Assembly: GCF_022559585.1 (NCBI RefSeq)
Contig: NZ_CP087114.1
Location: 723,095-787,094 of the forward strand
Reading direction: 5' to 3'
Source of the DNA: Bartonella machadoae
GTDB taxonomy: Bacteria; Pseudomonadota; Alphaproteobacteria; Rhizobiales; Rhizobiaceae
Length of the DNA stretch: 64,000 bases
Shown: positions 25,651 through 36,306 of the stretch, in pieces
Layout: every line of letters begins with the position of its first letter
How positions within the stretch are numbered: the first letter of the stretch is position 1
Program-made: the position numbers and the translations under genes
Notes under the pieces: model-generated
Told to the model about the DNA's origin: nothing
Seen by the model: the letters and a program-made list of their open reading frames with translations, nothing else
Database searches by the model: none

Positions 25651-25780
25651 AGCTAGTGTCTCCTAGTTGTTTGAAGTTTTCAGTTGATACCTATAAAGGT
25701 ATCGGGCGTTGAAAACACGGCAACTAGCCCGTTGTTACGCTTTCCCCATAAGGGTATTGTATGGCGTAACCACACCCGAC
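25651..25780 (-). ncRNA. C4-like structured leader RNA, copy 3 (heads E1 beta-helix operon)
   Basis: Read on the minus strand: outer stem TCGGGTGT (25772-25779) with ACGCCCGA (25702-25709); inner stem GTTACGC (25764-25770) with GCGTAAC (25734-25740); hairpin GATACC/GGTATC downstream. The variable loop CTAGTTG (25721-25727) is exactly complementary to CAACTAG (25663-25669), which is part of the Shine-Dalgarno CTAGGAG of the gene starting at 25650. Compared with the other copies, both the inner stem and the loop/target pair show compensated changes. Confidence 0.78.
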
Positions 25781-27073
25781 AAAATCATTATATGCGTTCA
25801 ATAGCATAAAAGAAAGTCAGTTCTCAAAAAGATGGGAAAGATTGTTTCGTAATCCATCCGCTAGTTGTTAGTGTTTTCATCACTTGAGTATTTATATAAC
25901 AAAATACATATTTATTGTCAACTATCTTTTATTATTTTTTGTGTTTTTTATAATTATTTTTTATGCCATTGTGTATAAATATGCGTCATATTCTTATAAA
26001 TATTTTCTGTTTTATTGACTCTATTTGACTCTATATTACACAATTGCGTTATTTTTCTCTTTTAAACATCATAATAACTAAAAACGCTCTCATAATGCCT
26101 ATTTTTAACTTTATAACGCATCATTATTTTTATGAGATAATTTGTGAATATTTTTGTGAATTTTTTATAAGAGGTTTGTAATTTAAACAGCTTTATAGAG
26201 ACCGCGTCTTTATAATCAGCGCTTTTGATTCAAATCTATTGTTTTGATTCATTCTCTATAGCCACCGCATCATTTTCATAAAACAAGGATAATATGATCA
26301 TGCGGTTTTGATTTGTTATAAAAACATTTTGAATTCTTATATCCTTATCAAAATACCTTTTTATGGGCTTTTGTCTCTTGTCAGTGATTAGCAGTCATTT
26401 TACCCCCTCATTTTTAAAAAAACTTTTCGATAAAAGTAAAAAACATTATATTTCAATATGTTAGTAAGTTTTGAGAAAAAAACCATCCCAATAAGATGAT
26501 TTATATAGACAATTAATGAGATAAGTTGATTAAAACTTGTCAGTATCTGTCAAAAAATTGAACTGACACCATTTATGATTTTAATGAATGATTAAACCAT
26601 GTTTTATGAGAGGGAATATAGCTCTTTAAATGCCTCTCAAAAGACCGTTTGTAATTATGAGATATGTTATAAAGAGTAACTTATAGATTTAAAGAGGGTT
26701 TTGAGTTTTGAAACTTTGTGTTTTAAAGAAAAAAATACTAAAAAGACAAAAAACAATCTCTCTTGATAAATACAACCTATTCATACGCATAATTCTCTTT
26801 AAAGAGAACTTAAGAGATATGAAAGGCATCATTTGAGATTGCGAGTTAATCTTTTAAAGGCAATGTAAAAAAATCTCATTCTATTTAAGATGGGATTTCT
26901 TAAAAGCCTTAAAGCAATCCAAATAAGAGTGTCTAAAAGTGCAAGGCTTCTCTTTTTAGAATTGCGCATAGTAAATCATTCCTTTTAAGATTATAGGTAA
27001 GCAACCTAATAAGAGAGTATAGATTATGGTTATAAGATCTATACCCCTTATGAGATTGGCATGCTTCATAAAT
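25781..27073. other. Non-coding region between C4-like RNA and restriction gene, E1
   Basis: About 1.3 kb without genes, well conserved in E2 (43101-44388) and partly in E3. It should contain the promoter for the leader RNA and beta-helix operon. Its middle (26401-26582) is the left arm of an inverted repeat whose other arm lies behind the restriction gene at 32309-32491. Confidence 0.55.
26401..26582 (+). repeat. Inverted repeat flanking the restriction gene, left arm (E1)
   Basis: This ~182 bp segment (starts TACCCCCTCATTTTTAAAA, ends CACCATTTATGATTTT) is the reverse complement, with scattered changes, of 32309-32491. It contains short motifs CTTGTCAG and CTGTCAAA that resemble each other. 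The pair encloses exactly the 5-kb restriction-modification gene. The same arrangement is present in E2. Confidence 0.75.
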
Positions 27074-30000
27074 CTATTCAGTTTCTCTTAATTCCAAATT
27101 TGGCAGGTTTTTAACAATCTTCATTGTTTCTAAACTTACGGTAATAACCCTTTGGAACAATTCCAATGGATAAGCAGGGTTGCCAATGGTCTCAACCGCA
27201 TAGCGATTGGCATCATTAACAATGCCACTCTTTTTATCAGTTTTTACACATTGCCGCCCCATAACCCATTCAAGAGCGGGTTTACCATTCACGATATACT
27301 CATAAGCTTCCTTAGGTATATCTGTTATGATGATATTGCTATTATAAATAACTGTAGACTTATCCTTTTCCTTACTATTTTTGATTTTTGCGAATTTCAT
27401 TTCTGTAACGTAATAAAATTTCTCAGGATTAGAGATCTCTGTAAGTTTTGGATTGCCTTTTTTAAAGGTCACTGGATAAGGGGCCACCGTTTCATAATTA
27501 ACGTGCAAATTACCTAATTCACGACCCGCATTAACAAATGCCCAGAAATCCTCAGCACTTTTTACGCAAGGGATGCGAGGCAATTCTTTAGAGAGATTAT
27601 CAGCATAGCGAGCACGGTAATCTTCTGAATGCAAAAGACCGTAAACATAATAGAAGAGATCATCCTTAGTTATGGTCTCATTAGGATAAGCAGCTTTAAA
27701 ATGTGCTAAACCTTCATCAGTAATGGCATCACGGCGTTGTAAATCAGCAGCTTTGGTTTCTTCTGTAGAATTTGCAAATAAATGAGATTGTTTCTTATCA
27801 TGGTCATCTATTGAAGAGTCAACATCTTCGTAAATATAGCGTGGAAAGCATTGGTTTTTTTCTATTAAATCATGATTAGGCAAAGCATTACTCATCAAAA
27901 CAGAAAAGCTTTTTTTCCCTCCTATGCCTGTAACTTGTATTACCTTGTTTTCAACTGCTTCTCCTATAGAGAATATACGCAGCATTTGGTAAACACCATC
28001 ATTAAAGTCCCGATTATAATAAAGCCACTGTCGTGTGAAAGGACGGTACAAGCTTGTGGTAAGACAATTTTCCTTAAAATTGAAAACCTTTCCTTTTATT
28101 AAATATTGTTTGAGATTATAACTCCAACTTATTTTTTTCTCATCCGAACTAACAAAATCATTTATAACCTTTGCACGTGTTTTAGAGTCAGCATGTGGAT
28201 AGGTCTCGTTAAAACGTTCTACTTCACTATTATAGAAGGCAATCATATTATGCATATTTTTTGCTAAAATCTTATGACTTGAGTTATATGCCCATGCATC
28301 ACGATTGCTCTTAAGACCACAGGAATAAGTCTCAAAAAGTTTTTTATCATGACCTTCCTTAACACCCATGGCTAAAAACGCTTTAAAACTTTCATCACGT
28401 TGATTTATCCAATCACCATGCTTGTCTGGTGTAATAATTTTCCAACCGTGTTCACTCCGTGTAATACCCTCAATACTACCAAAGGTTTCGATTATTGTGA
28501 GTTTTTTTTCTCTTGTGAGATAATCACCAATATCACGAAAATATATTTTACCACGCTGTTTGGATTCTGGATTTTTTACAAGAATAGAGATGGCAATGGG
28601 AGCCCGAGATCCTTCTCCAAAAATGCCACCACTTTCTTTCTTACGTTGTTCTCCAGAAGTCCGAGCATTTCCCCGTAAATGGAAAATATAAAGGCTGCTA
28701 AATTCCTCAACGAGGCATTTACGTAGACCATCCATAGAATTTGCATCTATAAAACTTGCATTGGTAACAAAACCAATAACACCACAGTCTTTTATACGGT
28801 CACTAGCCCAACGAATAGCTCGAATATAACTGTCATATAGTGCTCGTATATTCGTTACTTCCGATTGAACGGCATAAGTCTCACTGATACGTTTATCTAA
28901 GAGTGGATAAGGAGTGTTTTTTGCATTGTCATTTTCGCTTTTTTGCCCCACGGAATAAGGAGGATTACCAAAGATAACTTCAATATTGAGTTTTTTCTGA
29001 AGTTCCAAATAGGCACTGTTTTCCTCTAATAAACCCTTCATCAGATCTTGTTTTTCAACCATCTGAAACGTATCGGTTAAACCAATATGCTTAAAGGGGA
29101 TATAACCTCCTTTCATAAGACTATGATAGGTCGATTCAATATTAATCGCTGCTATGTAATAAGCTAAAAGGACAATCTCATTGGCATGGATATCATGACG
29201 GAACTTATATTCCATATCCTCTGGTTTTATCAGATCAGATTGCAAAAGCCTTGTGATAAAGGTACCTGTTCCCGTAAAGGGGTCAAGAATAGAAACACCC
29301 CGTGAACCTAAGCTCTTGCCAAATTCTTTGCGTAAAACATCATTAACCGAATGAATAATAAAATCGACAACCTCAACAGGGGTGTAAACAATACCTAATT
29401 TTTCTACCGTACGCGGAAATGCCTTGGCAAAGAAACTTTCATAAAGAGTGATGATGAGGTTTTGTCTTGCTTGCGGAGTGGTAATCCCAGAAGCACGTAA
29501 TTTTACACTATCATAGAATTCTTTAAGGTCCTTTGACTCTTCTTCAATATTTGTCTTATCTAATTCCTTTAAGATCTTTTCCATCGCTTGCGAGATGGTA
29601 TTGTTTTGGACAAATTGATTGCCATCAAACAAAGCTTCAAACACAGGACGCGTCACAAGATGCTGTGCAAGCATCTCAACCGCTTCCTCTTGTTTAATAT
29701 CACTGTTTAAATTGTTTTTTAGTTCGAGATAAAAGCTCTCAAAAGCATGGCGTGCTTCGCTTGTCTCATCAGCAAGCATGTTTTGCAGACGATTGATATG
29801 GTTTTGTGCAATCTCAGCAACATTACCAGCCCAGTTTTCCCAATAATCGGTAATGGCAAATTTCTTCGCAAGGAGTGTTTTAAGGGCATGGGGAAATTCA
29901 AAACAAAAGGAGTAGTTTCTGTTTACTTTATAGCTCTGATGAGGTTCATAAGCTGGTTTTCCAATTTCCAGTCCCATACTTTCTGATTTCTCATAGATTG

Positions 30001-32041
30001 AGATTTTATCCTCAACCGCAGTCATACTGTCTAAGGCAAGAATCTCTAGGGTATGACTTACATCTTGCCCTAAAATCATCTGGTTGAGGGTTATCTCAAA
30101 ATTCTCATCATGGGCAAGTAAGGCATTGATGACTTGCCAGACAACCTTGTATCTCTTGTTGTGTCTTAGAGCCTGTTCCGCAGAAATCCCCGCAGGAACG
30201 CCAACCGGTAGAATGATATAGCCTCTCTTTTTGCCCTTGGCACGGCGCATGATACGTCCCACCGCTTGTATCACATCCACATGACTTTTGCGCGGGTGTA
30301 AAAACATCACCGCATCAAGAGCAGGAACATCCACACCTTCAGAGAGACAACGGACATTGCTTAAGACACGACAAACATTTTCCCCCGCATCTTCTCTTAG
30401 CCAATCAAGAGCTTCATTGCGTTTTTTAGCACTTTGAGTTCCGTCAATATGGTTGAAGGTACAATCAAGAGGAGGTGTCTCTTTACGGTTCTCATAAAGA
30501 ACACGCAATCTTTCCTTAGTTTTTTCAGAATTAAAGGCTCTACAGATACTTTCAGAGGTTTTAATATCTTTACAAAAAGCCAAAGCCCTCCGCATGGGGT
30601 TAGGGTCATCACTTAAATCAACCTTCAAATCGATTTTACTGAGAGCTTGATAACAGCCTACAAGCTTGGTTTCATCATCAAGAGTAAGTTCATAACTATT
30701 ATCAGTCATCAGATGTTGAATGGATTGAGCCACGACTTCTTCATTCACACCTAAGACAATAATCTTATAAGGTGCTAACAGGTCATTCTGAACGGCTTTT
30801 GAGAAGGTATAGGTATAAAGGGTTTTTCCATAGAGCTCTTCATCATCCATAGATGCTAACACAGCATTAATCTCATTGGCTTGTTTCTTGGCATTATCCG
30901 TAAAGATCTTTGGAGTTGCGGTCATGTAGAGACGTTTTTTGCCCTGAACAATGCTGTTATCATGAACCTTAACAAACTCTGATTCACTGTTGTCTGTACC
31001 CAATACAGCGCCCGTTGTCCTATGGGCTTCATCGCAAATGATTAGATCAAATTCAGGTAAATCATAGTTCTTTTGTGCATCGGATATCACTTGGATGGAA
31101 TGATAAGTCGAAAACACCACAGTCATCACATCAGATGAAATTTTATTGGCTTTGCTAGCAAGCTCTTTTGCATCTGTTGTAGCAGGTAGGACAAGATCAG
31201 ATGCGTTAAAATCAGCAGCATCCTCTTGGTTTTTACGCCGCTTGCCAACTTGTGTATCAGAACACACCGCAAAGGAACGCAACGGAACTTGTGTATCGCT
31301 TGTCCATTCTCTGATGGTTTGTGACATAAGAGCAAGAGAAGGTACCAAAAACAAAACCCGCTTGCCTTGACCAGCAAGAGTTTCTGCTATCTTAAGACTT
31401 GTGAAAGTTTTACCTGTTCCACAAGCCATAATCAGCTTGCCACGGTCTGCTTCTTTTAAACCCTCACAAACAGCGTCCAGTGCTTCTATCTGATGATCTA
31501 AAAGCTTTTTCTTCTTTTGCTCTTTAAGAACAACATCCCCTTTTTCTTCAAAGGCACTCCAATCGATTTGACTTTTTTCGAGATCAAACAGATTAATCTG
31601 TTGAATGCGGATTTCTTGTCCTTCACAGGTATGAGAAGCATTATCACTCCAATCACTTTCAGTGCTGTCAATAAGAATGCGACGAGAGAAGATCTTTTTT
31701 CCAGAGGCAGCGATAAAACTATCAATATCTTCTTTTTTAATGCAATGAGAGGCGTCATAGCATTTGCATTGGATAGCAGCATAGCTTTCCTGATCACGGA
31801 TTTTAGCGACCAAATCAATTCCAATATCACGACCATCTTCACCACGCTCTTTAGCCCAATCGCAATAGGTTTGAACCTTTTCGTATTCTTGACATTGCAG
31901 CGGGTCATGGGTCAAATAAACCATGACAAGGTTTTCGAAAAGAGTACCTAACTCACGAGGAGATTGTGCTTTATTACGATAAGACTGTAAGAGAGCGCGT
32001 AAAGAAGATTGTTTATTATCAGAATTGATGGTTTGAGACAT
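27074..32041 (-). CDS. Single-chain type ISP-like restriction-modification enzyme (E1)
   Basis: 1655 residues, the expected size for LlaGI/LlaBIII-type enzymes. Domains: Mrr-like nuclease (about 30-125; D76 and Q91-C-K93); SF2 translocase (about 180-640; Walker A ACGTGKT 206-212, DEAH 337-340, TAT 374-376, motif VI QAVGRIMRR 591-599); N6-adenine methyltransferase (about 880-1090; DPFTGTG 919-925, NPPY 1025-1028); target recognition and C-terminal region (about 1090-1655). It both methylates and, after translocation, cuts unmodified DNA. Compared with the E2 copy it is nearly identical in the nuclease and motor core, but very different at about 1091-1200 and 1250-1395, so the two probably recognise different sites. 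All motifs are intact. Confidence 0.9.
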   Translation of the reverse strand: MSQTINSDNKQSSLRALLQSYRNKAQSPRELGTLFENLVMVYLTHDPLQCQEYEKVQTYCDWAKERGEDGRDIGIDLVAKIRDQESYAAIQCKCYDASHCIKKEDIDSFIAASGKKIFSRRILIDSTESDWSDNASHTCEGQEIRIQQINLFDLEKSQIDWSAFEEKGDVVLKEQKKKKLLDHQIEALDAVCEGLKEADRGKLIMACGTGKTFTSLKIAETLAGQGKRVLFLVPSLALMSQTIREWTSDTQVPLRSFAVCSDTQVGKRRKNQEDAADFNASDLVLPATTDAKELASKANKISSDVMTVVFSTYHSIQVISDAQKNYDLPEFDLIICDEAHRTTGAVLGTDNSESEFVKVHDNSIVQGKKRLYMTATPKIFTDNAKKQANEINAVLASMDDEELYGKTLYTYTFSKAVQNDLLAPYKIIVLGVNEEVVAQSIQHLMTDNSYELTLDDETKLVGCYQALSKIDLKVDLSDDPNPMRRALAFCKDIKTSESICRAFNSEKTKERLRVLYENRKETPPLDCTFNHIDGTQSAKKRNEALDWLREDAGENVCRVLSNVRCLSEGVDVPALDAVMFLHPRKSHVDVIQAVGRIMRRAKGKKRGYIILPVGVPAGISAEQALRHNKRYKVVWQVINALLAHDENFEITLNQMILGQDVSHTLEILALDSMTAVEDKISIYEKSESMGLEIGKPAYEPHQSYKVNRNYSFCFEFPHALKTLLAKKFAITDYWENWAGNVAEIAQNHINRLQNMLADETSEARHAFESFYLELKNNLNSDIKQEEAVEMLAQHLVTRPVFEALFDGNQFVQNNTISQAMEKILKELDKTNIEEESKDLKEFYDSVKLRASGITTPQARQNLIITLYESFFAKAFPRTVEKLGIVYTPVEVVDFIIHSVNDVLRKEFGKSLGSRGVSILDPFTGTGTFITRLLQSDLIKPEDMEYKFRHDIHANEIVLLAYYIAAINIESTYHSLMKGGYIPFKHIGLTDTFQMVEKQDLMKGLLEENSAYLELQKKLNIEVIFGNPPYSVGQKSENDNAKNTPYPLLDKRISETYAVQSEVTNIRALYDSYIRAIRWASDRIKDCGVIGFVTNASFIDANSMDGLRKCLVEEFSSLYIFHLRGNARTSGEQRKKESGGIFGEGSRAPIAISILVKNPESKQRGKIYFRDIGDYLTREKKLTIIETFGSIEGITRSEHGWKIITPDKHGDWINQRDESFKAFLAMGVKEGHDKKLFETYSCGLKSNRDAWAYNSSHKILAKNMHNMIAFYNSEVERFNETYPHADSKTRAKVINDFVSSDEKKISWSYNLKQYLIKGKVFNFKENCLTTSLYRPFTRQWLYYNRDFNDGVYQMLRIFSIGEAVENKVIQVTGIGGKKSFSVLMSNALPNHDLIEKNQCFPRYIYEDVDSSIDDHDKKQSHLFANSTEETKAADLQRRDAITDEGLAHFKAAYPNETITKDDLFYYVYGLLHSEDYRARYADNLSKELPRIPCVKSAEDFWAFVNAGRELGNLHVNYETVAPYPVTFKKGNPKLTEISNPEKFYYVTEMKFAKIKNSKEKDKSTVIYNSNIIITDIPKEAYEYIVNGKPALEWVMGRQCVKTDKKSGIVNDANRYAVETIGNPAYPLELFQRVITVSLETMKIVKNLPNLELRETE

Positions 32042-32601
32042 TATTCAATAAACTCCATTGCCTTATGAGACTCAAAAAATCACAATGGCGTTTCATAAAT
32101 ACATTTAGAACAAATATCGAGTACCCAATAAACCAAAATGGCGCGAAAACCTATCAAATGCGTCAAAAAAATTTAACAAGTTGCAATTATAAACAGCCTA
32201 TAAACAGCAAAGTAGTAAAATTTACTATTCGTTTTTGTGTTAATAAAAACAAATTCGATATGTATTTTAAGAGATCAAAATAAATAGTTTGAAGTGTTTT
32301 ATGATCACAAAAATCATAAATGGTGTCAGTTCAATTTTTAGACAAATACAGACAAGTTTTGATCAATTATTCCCATTAATTGTCTATATAAATCATCTTA
32401 TTAGCATTGAATATTTCTCAAAACACACTAACATATTGAAATATAATGTTTTTTATTTTTATCGAAAAGTTTTTTTAAAAATGAGGGGGTAAATCAACCG
32501 ACAACGACTGACAAGAATATGACCTGAGTTATGACTATCCATTCAGATCATATCTTTCTCTTTTGCCAGCACTCTTTAAAATCATCTTCTGTTCATTCGC
32601 T
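32042..32601. other. Non-coding region behind the DUF3987 gene and upstream of the restriction gene, with right inverted-repeat arm (E1)
   Basis: No gene. It contains the right arm of the inverted repeat (32309-32491) and, next to it, a run with the related words ACAGACAAG, CCGACAACG and CTGACAAG (about 32335-32515), which look like degenerate iterons. The promoter for the restriction gene must lie between 32042 and about 32300. Conserved in E2 at 49357-49932. Confidence 0.5.
32309..32491 (-). repeat. Inverted repeat flanking the restriction gene, right arm (E1)
   Basis: Reverse complement of 26401-26582 (see there). The outer end reads AAAATGAGGGGGTA, the inner end AAAATCATAAATGGTG. E2 has the same pair at about 43726-43907 and 49639-49822. 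Confidence 0.75.
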
Positions 32602-34202
32602 TTATTGCCTTGCATTCTCGTTTTTTACCAAAGGATGCCATTCATAATAGGTACTCGATTTACTTGTCTGATGGGTTATAAACTTTTTGCGAATGTGGTT
32701 TGTATGGCATAAAACATCTAAAGCTTGTTTGACCGCTTCCTTGTCCTTTAAATGCGTCCAGCAGCGTCTGTAGATATCACGAGCAGTAAAAACCTCAGGT
32801 AAGCATTCACAGCGCTCTATAATCAAATTTGCACGCTCTTTTATCAGTATATCCGCAGCAGCATAAAGCCTTTTTACATGACTTAACAGATAGTTTGACC
32901 AACGCAAGGCTGTTGAGAGAGAAGGCAAAGTGATCTCAAAACGCCCATCCTCAACAAGTTCGATAATGAGGGCAAGGCTTGCTATGGTTTTTGGCATTTT
33001 TAAAAGATGCGCTTGGTAAGAGACAGAAACTTTGCTTTCCTTGATTTCTTTATGATGATTTTCCCACCATTCACGAAACAATTCTTGAGCATTAGCAGCA
33101 AAGCGCATGATCCGTGGGTGCTTAGGTGATCCCAAGGGTTTGTCATAAAAAGAACGAAGCACCTTTTCATATTCTTGATAGGCTTCTTGATTGGGATTTT
33201 TATCTTTCCATTCCCACTCTTGGTTTTCATCCGGCCACACCATCATTTGAAACCGTTGCAATAAACCATCATCTCCTTTCCCAGACAGCATTGCCTGAAG
33301 TAGGGGCATTATCCTTAAGGGTTGAATCCCTCCAATGATAGAAAGCGTTGCATTGGGAATATGAAGGGTTCACGTCCAATACGGTCATAGGTGAATTGAC
33401 CATCCCCATTAAAGGTTTCCAAATAAAAAGCCCGCTCCGATTGATATTCAACCCGCTCCATATTTGCTAAAAAACCAGAAAGTTCATCACGAACTAACAG
33501 TAACCCACGTGGATTTTCTTTGAGTAATTCTCCTAGCTTTTCGACCGTTGTGTCATTGACAATAAAACGTGAATTTTCCTCATCCTGCTGGTTATCTTTG
33601 GTTATGTTTTCAGCTAAAATAGAACGGGCAGCTTGGGTATCTCCATTCTTTAAAGCTTTTCCGGCTTGTTTATTCTTTTGTTTTTGGTTTATCGCCTCAA
33701 GAGCCTGTTCAATCTCTGCTTGTTTATTCTTTTGTTGGTAAGCTTGCAAAGCTTCTGTTTGAAGATCAGCAAGGGGTTGAAGAGCGGTTTTCAAAGCCGG
33801 TGTTTTTCGTGTAGAAGGGTTACCAATAATAGCCCCCCATAGATTAGGAACAATGTACCAATTATCATGCTGTTTTGGAGCAATGCGCACGCCATTGCCA
33901 ATCAGAGCAGCTAAAGCACAGATAGCAGAGACAGCCACAAAATCGAGAGGCGATTGTTGACGGTCAGCAATATCGTAAACATATCTGCTTAGTCTATAAG
34001 GCATTTGTAAAATATTAAAAGGCTCGACCGGTAAAAGAGCGGTGTTAATCGGTTTTAATTCGCCCCATCCCATTTGTTGCAAAGCCTGTTCATAAGGGAT
34101 GGCTTGTAAACAGGGATGCTCCTTTAAAGAGACAGGATTGTTATCGTTATCAGTATTATTTACAGAGCTATTTTCGTTGTTATCAAGACTATGTTTTGTC
34201 AT
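32602..34202 (-). pseudogene. DUF3987 (YfjI-like) P-loop protein, frameshifted (E1)
   Basis: The E2 homologue is intact (49933-51549, 538 residues). Here the N-terminal part (34202 to 33315) keeps the P-loop-like motif GNPSTRKTPALKTAL, but loses frame at about 33372, where CGTGGAACC-type sequence has become CGTGAACC; the next frame continues to 32602 with the same C-terminus as E2. One base restores the gene. DUF3987 proteins accompany primases in phage and plasmid replication modules and are probable helicases. Confidence 0.75.
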
Positions 34203-34642
34203 TGTTTTTCACTTTCATAATTTAATAATAAAATGTTGAAGTCAGAGCCATGGGGGGCTTGCATCATCAAGACTTCAAAGCCTTGGCGATAAGCACGGGC
34301 AGCAAGCATCCATTGTCTTGTAAAAAGGTTCTATGGATTGCAAAGGAGCCACCACCCTCAACTAAAGCCACCAACGCGGGGATGGTTTTGCCAGAGGGAT
34401 GGGGGCAGTTGCTATGAAAGCGTAAACTAGGGAGGCAAGTTACAAGTGATACCACGCTTGCGTAAATGAAGCTCTGCTATGGTCTCTTTAAAAGAACATA
34501 GAGATAAACTAGGCACTTGATCATCATGGGCAGGGCAGCGGGCTAGTCCATAAGCACTATGCCAGACACCCCGCAAGGCATTTGTAATGCCCCGAGCATT
34601 TATAAAATGATACATTTTTCGCATCCTTAGACGTTGCGTCAC
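34203..34642 (-). pseudogene. Zinc-finger/Toprim primase remnant (E1)
   Basis: Begins MYHFINARGITNALRG (ATG at about 34615) with the zinc-binding start LARCPAHDDQVPSLSL. Compared with E2 it has lost the second half of the zinc finger (YCYAGC) and about 65 further residues, with microhomology at the deletion ends. Both islands then share a C-run frameshift after GITCNLPP, a Toprim-type stretch in the next frame (SLRFHSNCPHPSGKTIPALVALV) and a C-terminal scrap in yet another frame. Not able to make a working primase. Confidence 0.7.
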
Positions 34643-34714
34643 AGGACGGTTTTTGCTATTTTCTTATCGGTTCATAAGAGAAAGCCTTGTCCGTCCTTAC
34701 GTGACAAGGTTTTT

Positions 34715-34921
34715 TTATGCCACATCACTGAGATGTTGACGTTGCGTTTTGGCTTTTTCAATCACATTCAACAGATCCGATTTTAACCAACGCGATAAAG
34801 AACCAAATTTTAAGGGCTTTGGTAAAGATCCATTGGTGACATGGCGACGAAATGTTGAAACGCTTATATGCAATAATTGTGCACTTTCACGGTCTGTAAG
34901 AAGAACATCATTTTCAGTCAT
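34715..34921 (-). CDS. AlpA-like helix-turn-helix regulator (E1)
   Basis: 68 residues (MTENDVLLTDRESAQLLHISVSTFRRHVTNGSLPKPLKFG). The DRESAQLLHISVSTFRRHV helix-turn-helix followed by a short wing (LPKPLKFGSLSRWLKSDLL) is typical of AlpA/MerR-type excisionase-regulators. In CP4-57 and P4-like elements AlpA controls integrase expression and excision. Located between integrase and primase remnant, as in those elements. Confidence 0.85.
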   Translation of the reverse strand: MTENDVLLTDRESAQLLHISVSTFRRHVTNGSLPKPLKFGSLSRWLKSDLLNVIEKAKTQRQHLSDVA

Positions 34922-35093
34922 AACTAAATCCTTTCAATCTAAAAAGAGCAACAAATCATAAGTATTTATTAACCATATTTTATTGAGATTTGAAAGTAAG
35001 TTTAATCATAAAAAACAGTACTTTATGATGTATTTTCTCATTTGATAATTTATGAGTCTTATTGAAACGGAATGAGAGAACGAAGAGAGAAAG

Positions 35094-35102
35094 TTATCCA
35101 CA
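35094..35102 (+). promoter_or_regulatory. Consensus DnaA box (E1)
   Basis: TTATCCACA, a perfect DnaA-box match, lies between the AlpA-like gene and the integrase, and is kept in E2 (52654-52662). One box alone does not make an origin, but the AT-rich surroundings of 34.92-35.14 kb are equally conserved. Confidence 0.4.
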
Positions 35103-35112
35103 GATAATGGAA

Positions 35113-35136
35113 TAAAAATGGGGTACAAGCCCCCAT
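35113..35136 (-). terminator. Rho-independent terminator of integrase gene (E1)
   Basis: On the minus strand ATGGGGGCTTGTACCCCAT forms a hairpin followed by TTTTTATT, starting 4 nt past the integrase stop. E2 has the same element at 52673-52696. Confidence 0.7.
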
Positions 35137-35139
35137 CTT

Positions 35140-36306
35140 TTAAGATTTGCTCGTGACATAAGCCGCCCATTTATCCATATAAACACGGCGCTGTTCTAAA
35201 TAATCAGTACGACGATAAGCACGTTCTACTTTACCCCCGACGGTATGACTTAGAATGGTTTCTGCGACCTCAAAAGGGGCATCGGTTGTTTCAGCTAACC
35301 AATCGCGTAAACTAGAGCGAAAACCATGGGGACAAGCATCAAGTCCAGTTTGTTTCATATATTTTGACATGCAAGTATCAGCAAGGGGACCACGACCTTT
35401 TGCAGAAAAGAAGAAATCATTACGAGACAGCAAACGCGCTTGTTTCAAAATTTCCAATGCTTCTGTTGATAAAGGTACGCGAAACTCTGTTGTAGTATCA
35501 AGCCTTCCTTTCATATTTTCAGCAGGGATGGTCCATATATCATCTTCAACTTGATCTTTATGGATATGACGCAAAGGATAGGTACGAACACCTGTAAGAA
35601 TAAGTAAACGCAAAGCTAGATGTGTCATGGTTGTTGTTTCGCAAAGTGTTTTGTAAAAAGCCGGTATATCTTTCCAATCCATTGCAGGTCTATTTTGCGT
35701 TTTATGGCGTTGTTTTCCTAGGAGCGCGCGTGCTTTTTCTGTAGCCTGTAAATCAACATCCAAACCCAAGGCAGCAGCATGTTTGAAACAAATATTGAGG
35801 CGATTAAGAGCCTGTATAGCTGTTCCAGCTTTTGTATGCCAGATGGGAGCAAGCGTATTGCGTATATCGGTTTGTGTAATTTCTGAAACCGGCATACAAC
35901 CTAATTTAGGGAGGATATGAAGTTTTAAAGGTGAAAACCACTCACCATTTTTACCATCTCCTTTTAATTCTGCTTTGCGACTTTCAAAAGCATCCAAAGC
36001 AATATCTTTTAGATAATGAAGATTACGCATTGCCTCACGTTTTTGCTTTTCACGTTCTTTAATGGGGTCACGACCTTCTTGTAAAACAGAACGCCACTCA
36101 GTTGCCAATTCACGTGCTTTTTTTAAAGAGACATTTCTTAAAGCACCCAATCCCATTTCACGACGCCGCCCGTGGATGGTATAACGTAAAAGCCATTGAG
36201 CACCCCCATCTTTACGCTTATGAAGTAATAAGCCAGCACCATCATTATATTTGCCAGCCCCCAATGTTGCGACAGCCCTTGCATTAAGACGATTCATTAA
36301 AGGCAT
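35140..36306 (-). CDS. int: P4-type tyrosine integrase (E1)
   Basis: 388 residues. N-terminal DUF4102-type arm-binding domain (1-85: YNDGAGLLLHKRKDGGAQWLLRY, REMGLGALRNVSLKKAREL), core-binding domain (about 95-200) and catalytic domain with R241 (LTGVRTYPLR), H327-R330 (CPHGFRSSL), H354 (ILSHTVGG) and nucleophile Y364 (ERAYRRTDYLEQR). About 90% identical to the E2 integrase by eye. It lies next to the right boundary of E1 and should catalyse its integration at the ssb end. Confidence 0.93.
   Translation of the reverse strand: MPLMNRLNARAVATLGAGKYNDGAGLLLHKRKDGGAQWLLRYTIHGRRREMGLGALRNVSLKKARELATEWRSVLQEGRDPIKEREKQKREAMRNLHYLKDIALDAFESRKAELKGDGKNGEWFSPLKLHILPKLGCMPVSEITQTDIRNTLAPIWHTKAGTAIQALNRLNICFKHAAALGLDVDLQATEKARALLGKQRHKTQNRPAMDWKDIPAFYKTLCETTTMTHLALRLLILTGVRTYPLRHIHKDQVEDDIWTIPAENMKGRLDTTTEFRVPLSTEALEILKQARLLSRNDFFFSAKGRGPLADTCMSKYMKQTGLDACPHGFRSSLRDWLAETTDAPFEVAETILSHTVGGKVERAYRRTDYLEQRRVYMDKWAAYVTSKS

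Noticed and set aside
31146-31370. Frames inside and opposite the large restriction genes (31126-31377, 31517-31951 and their E2 counterparts)
   Set aside because: Shadows of the 5-kb gene; they are shared by E1 and E2 only because the gene itself is.
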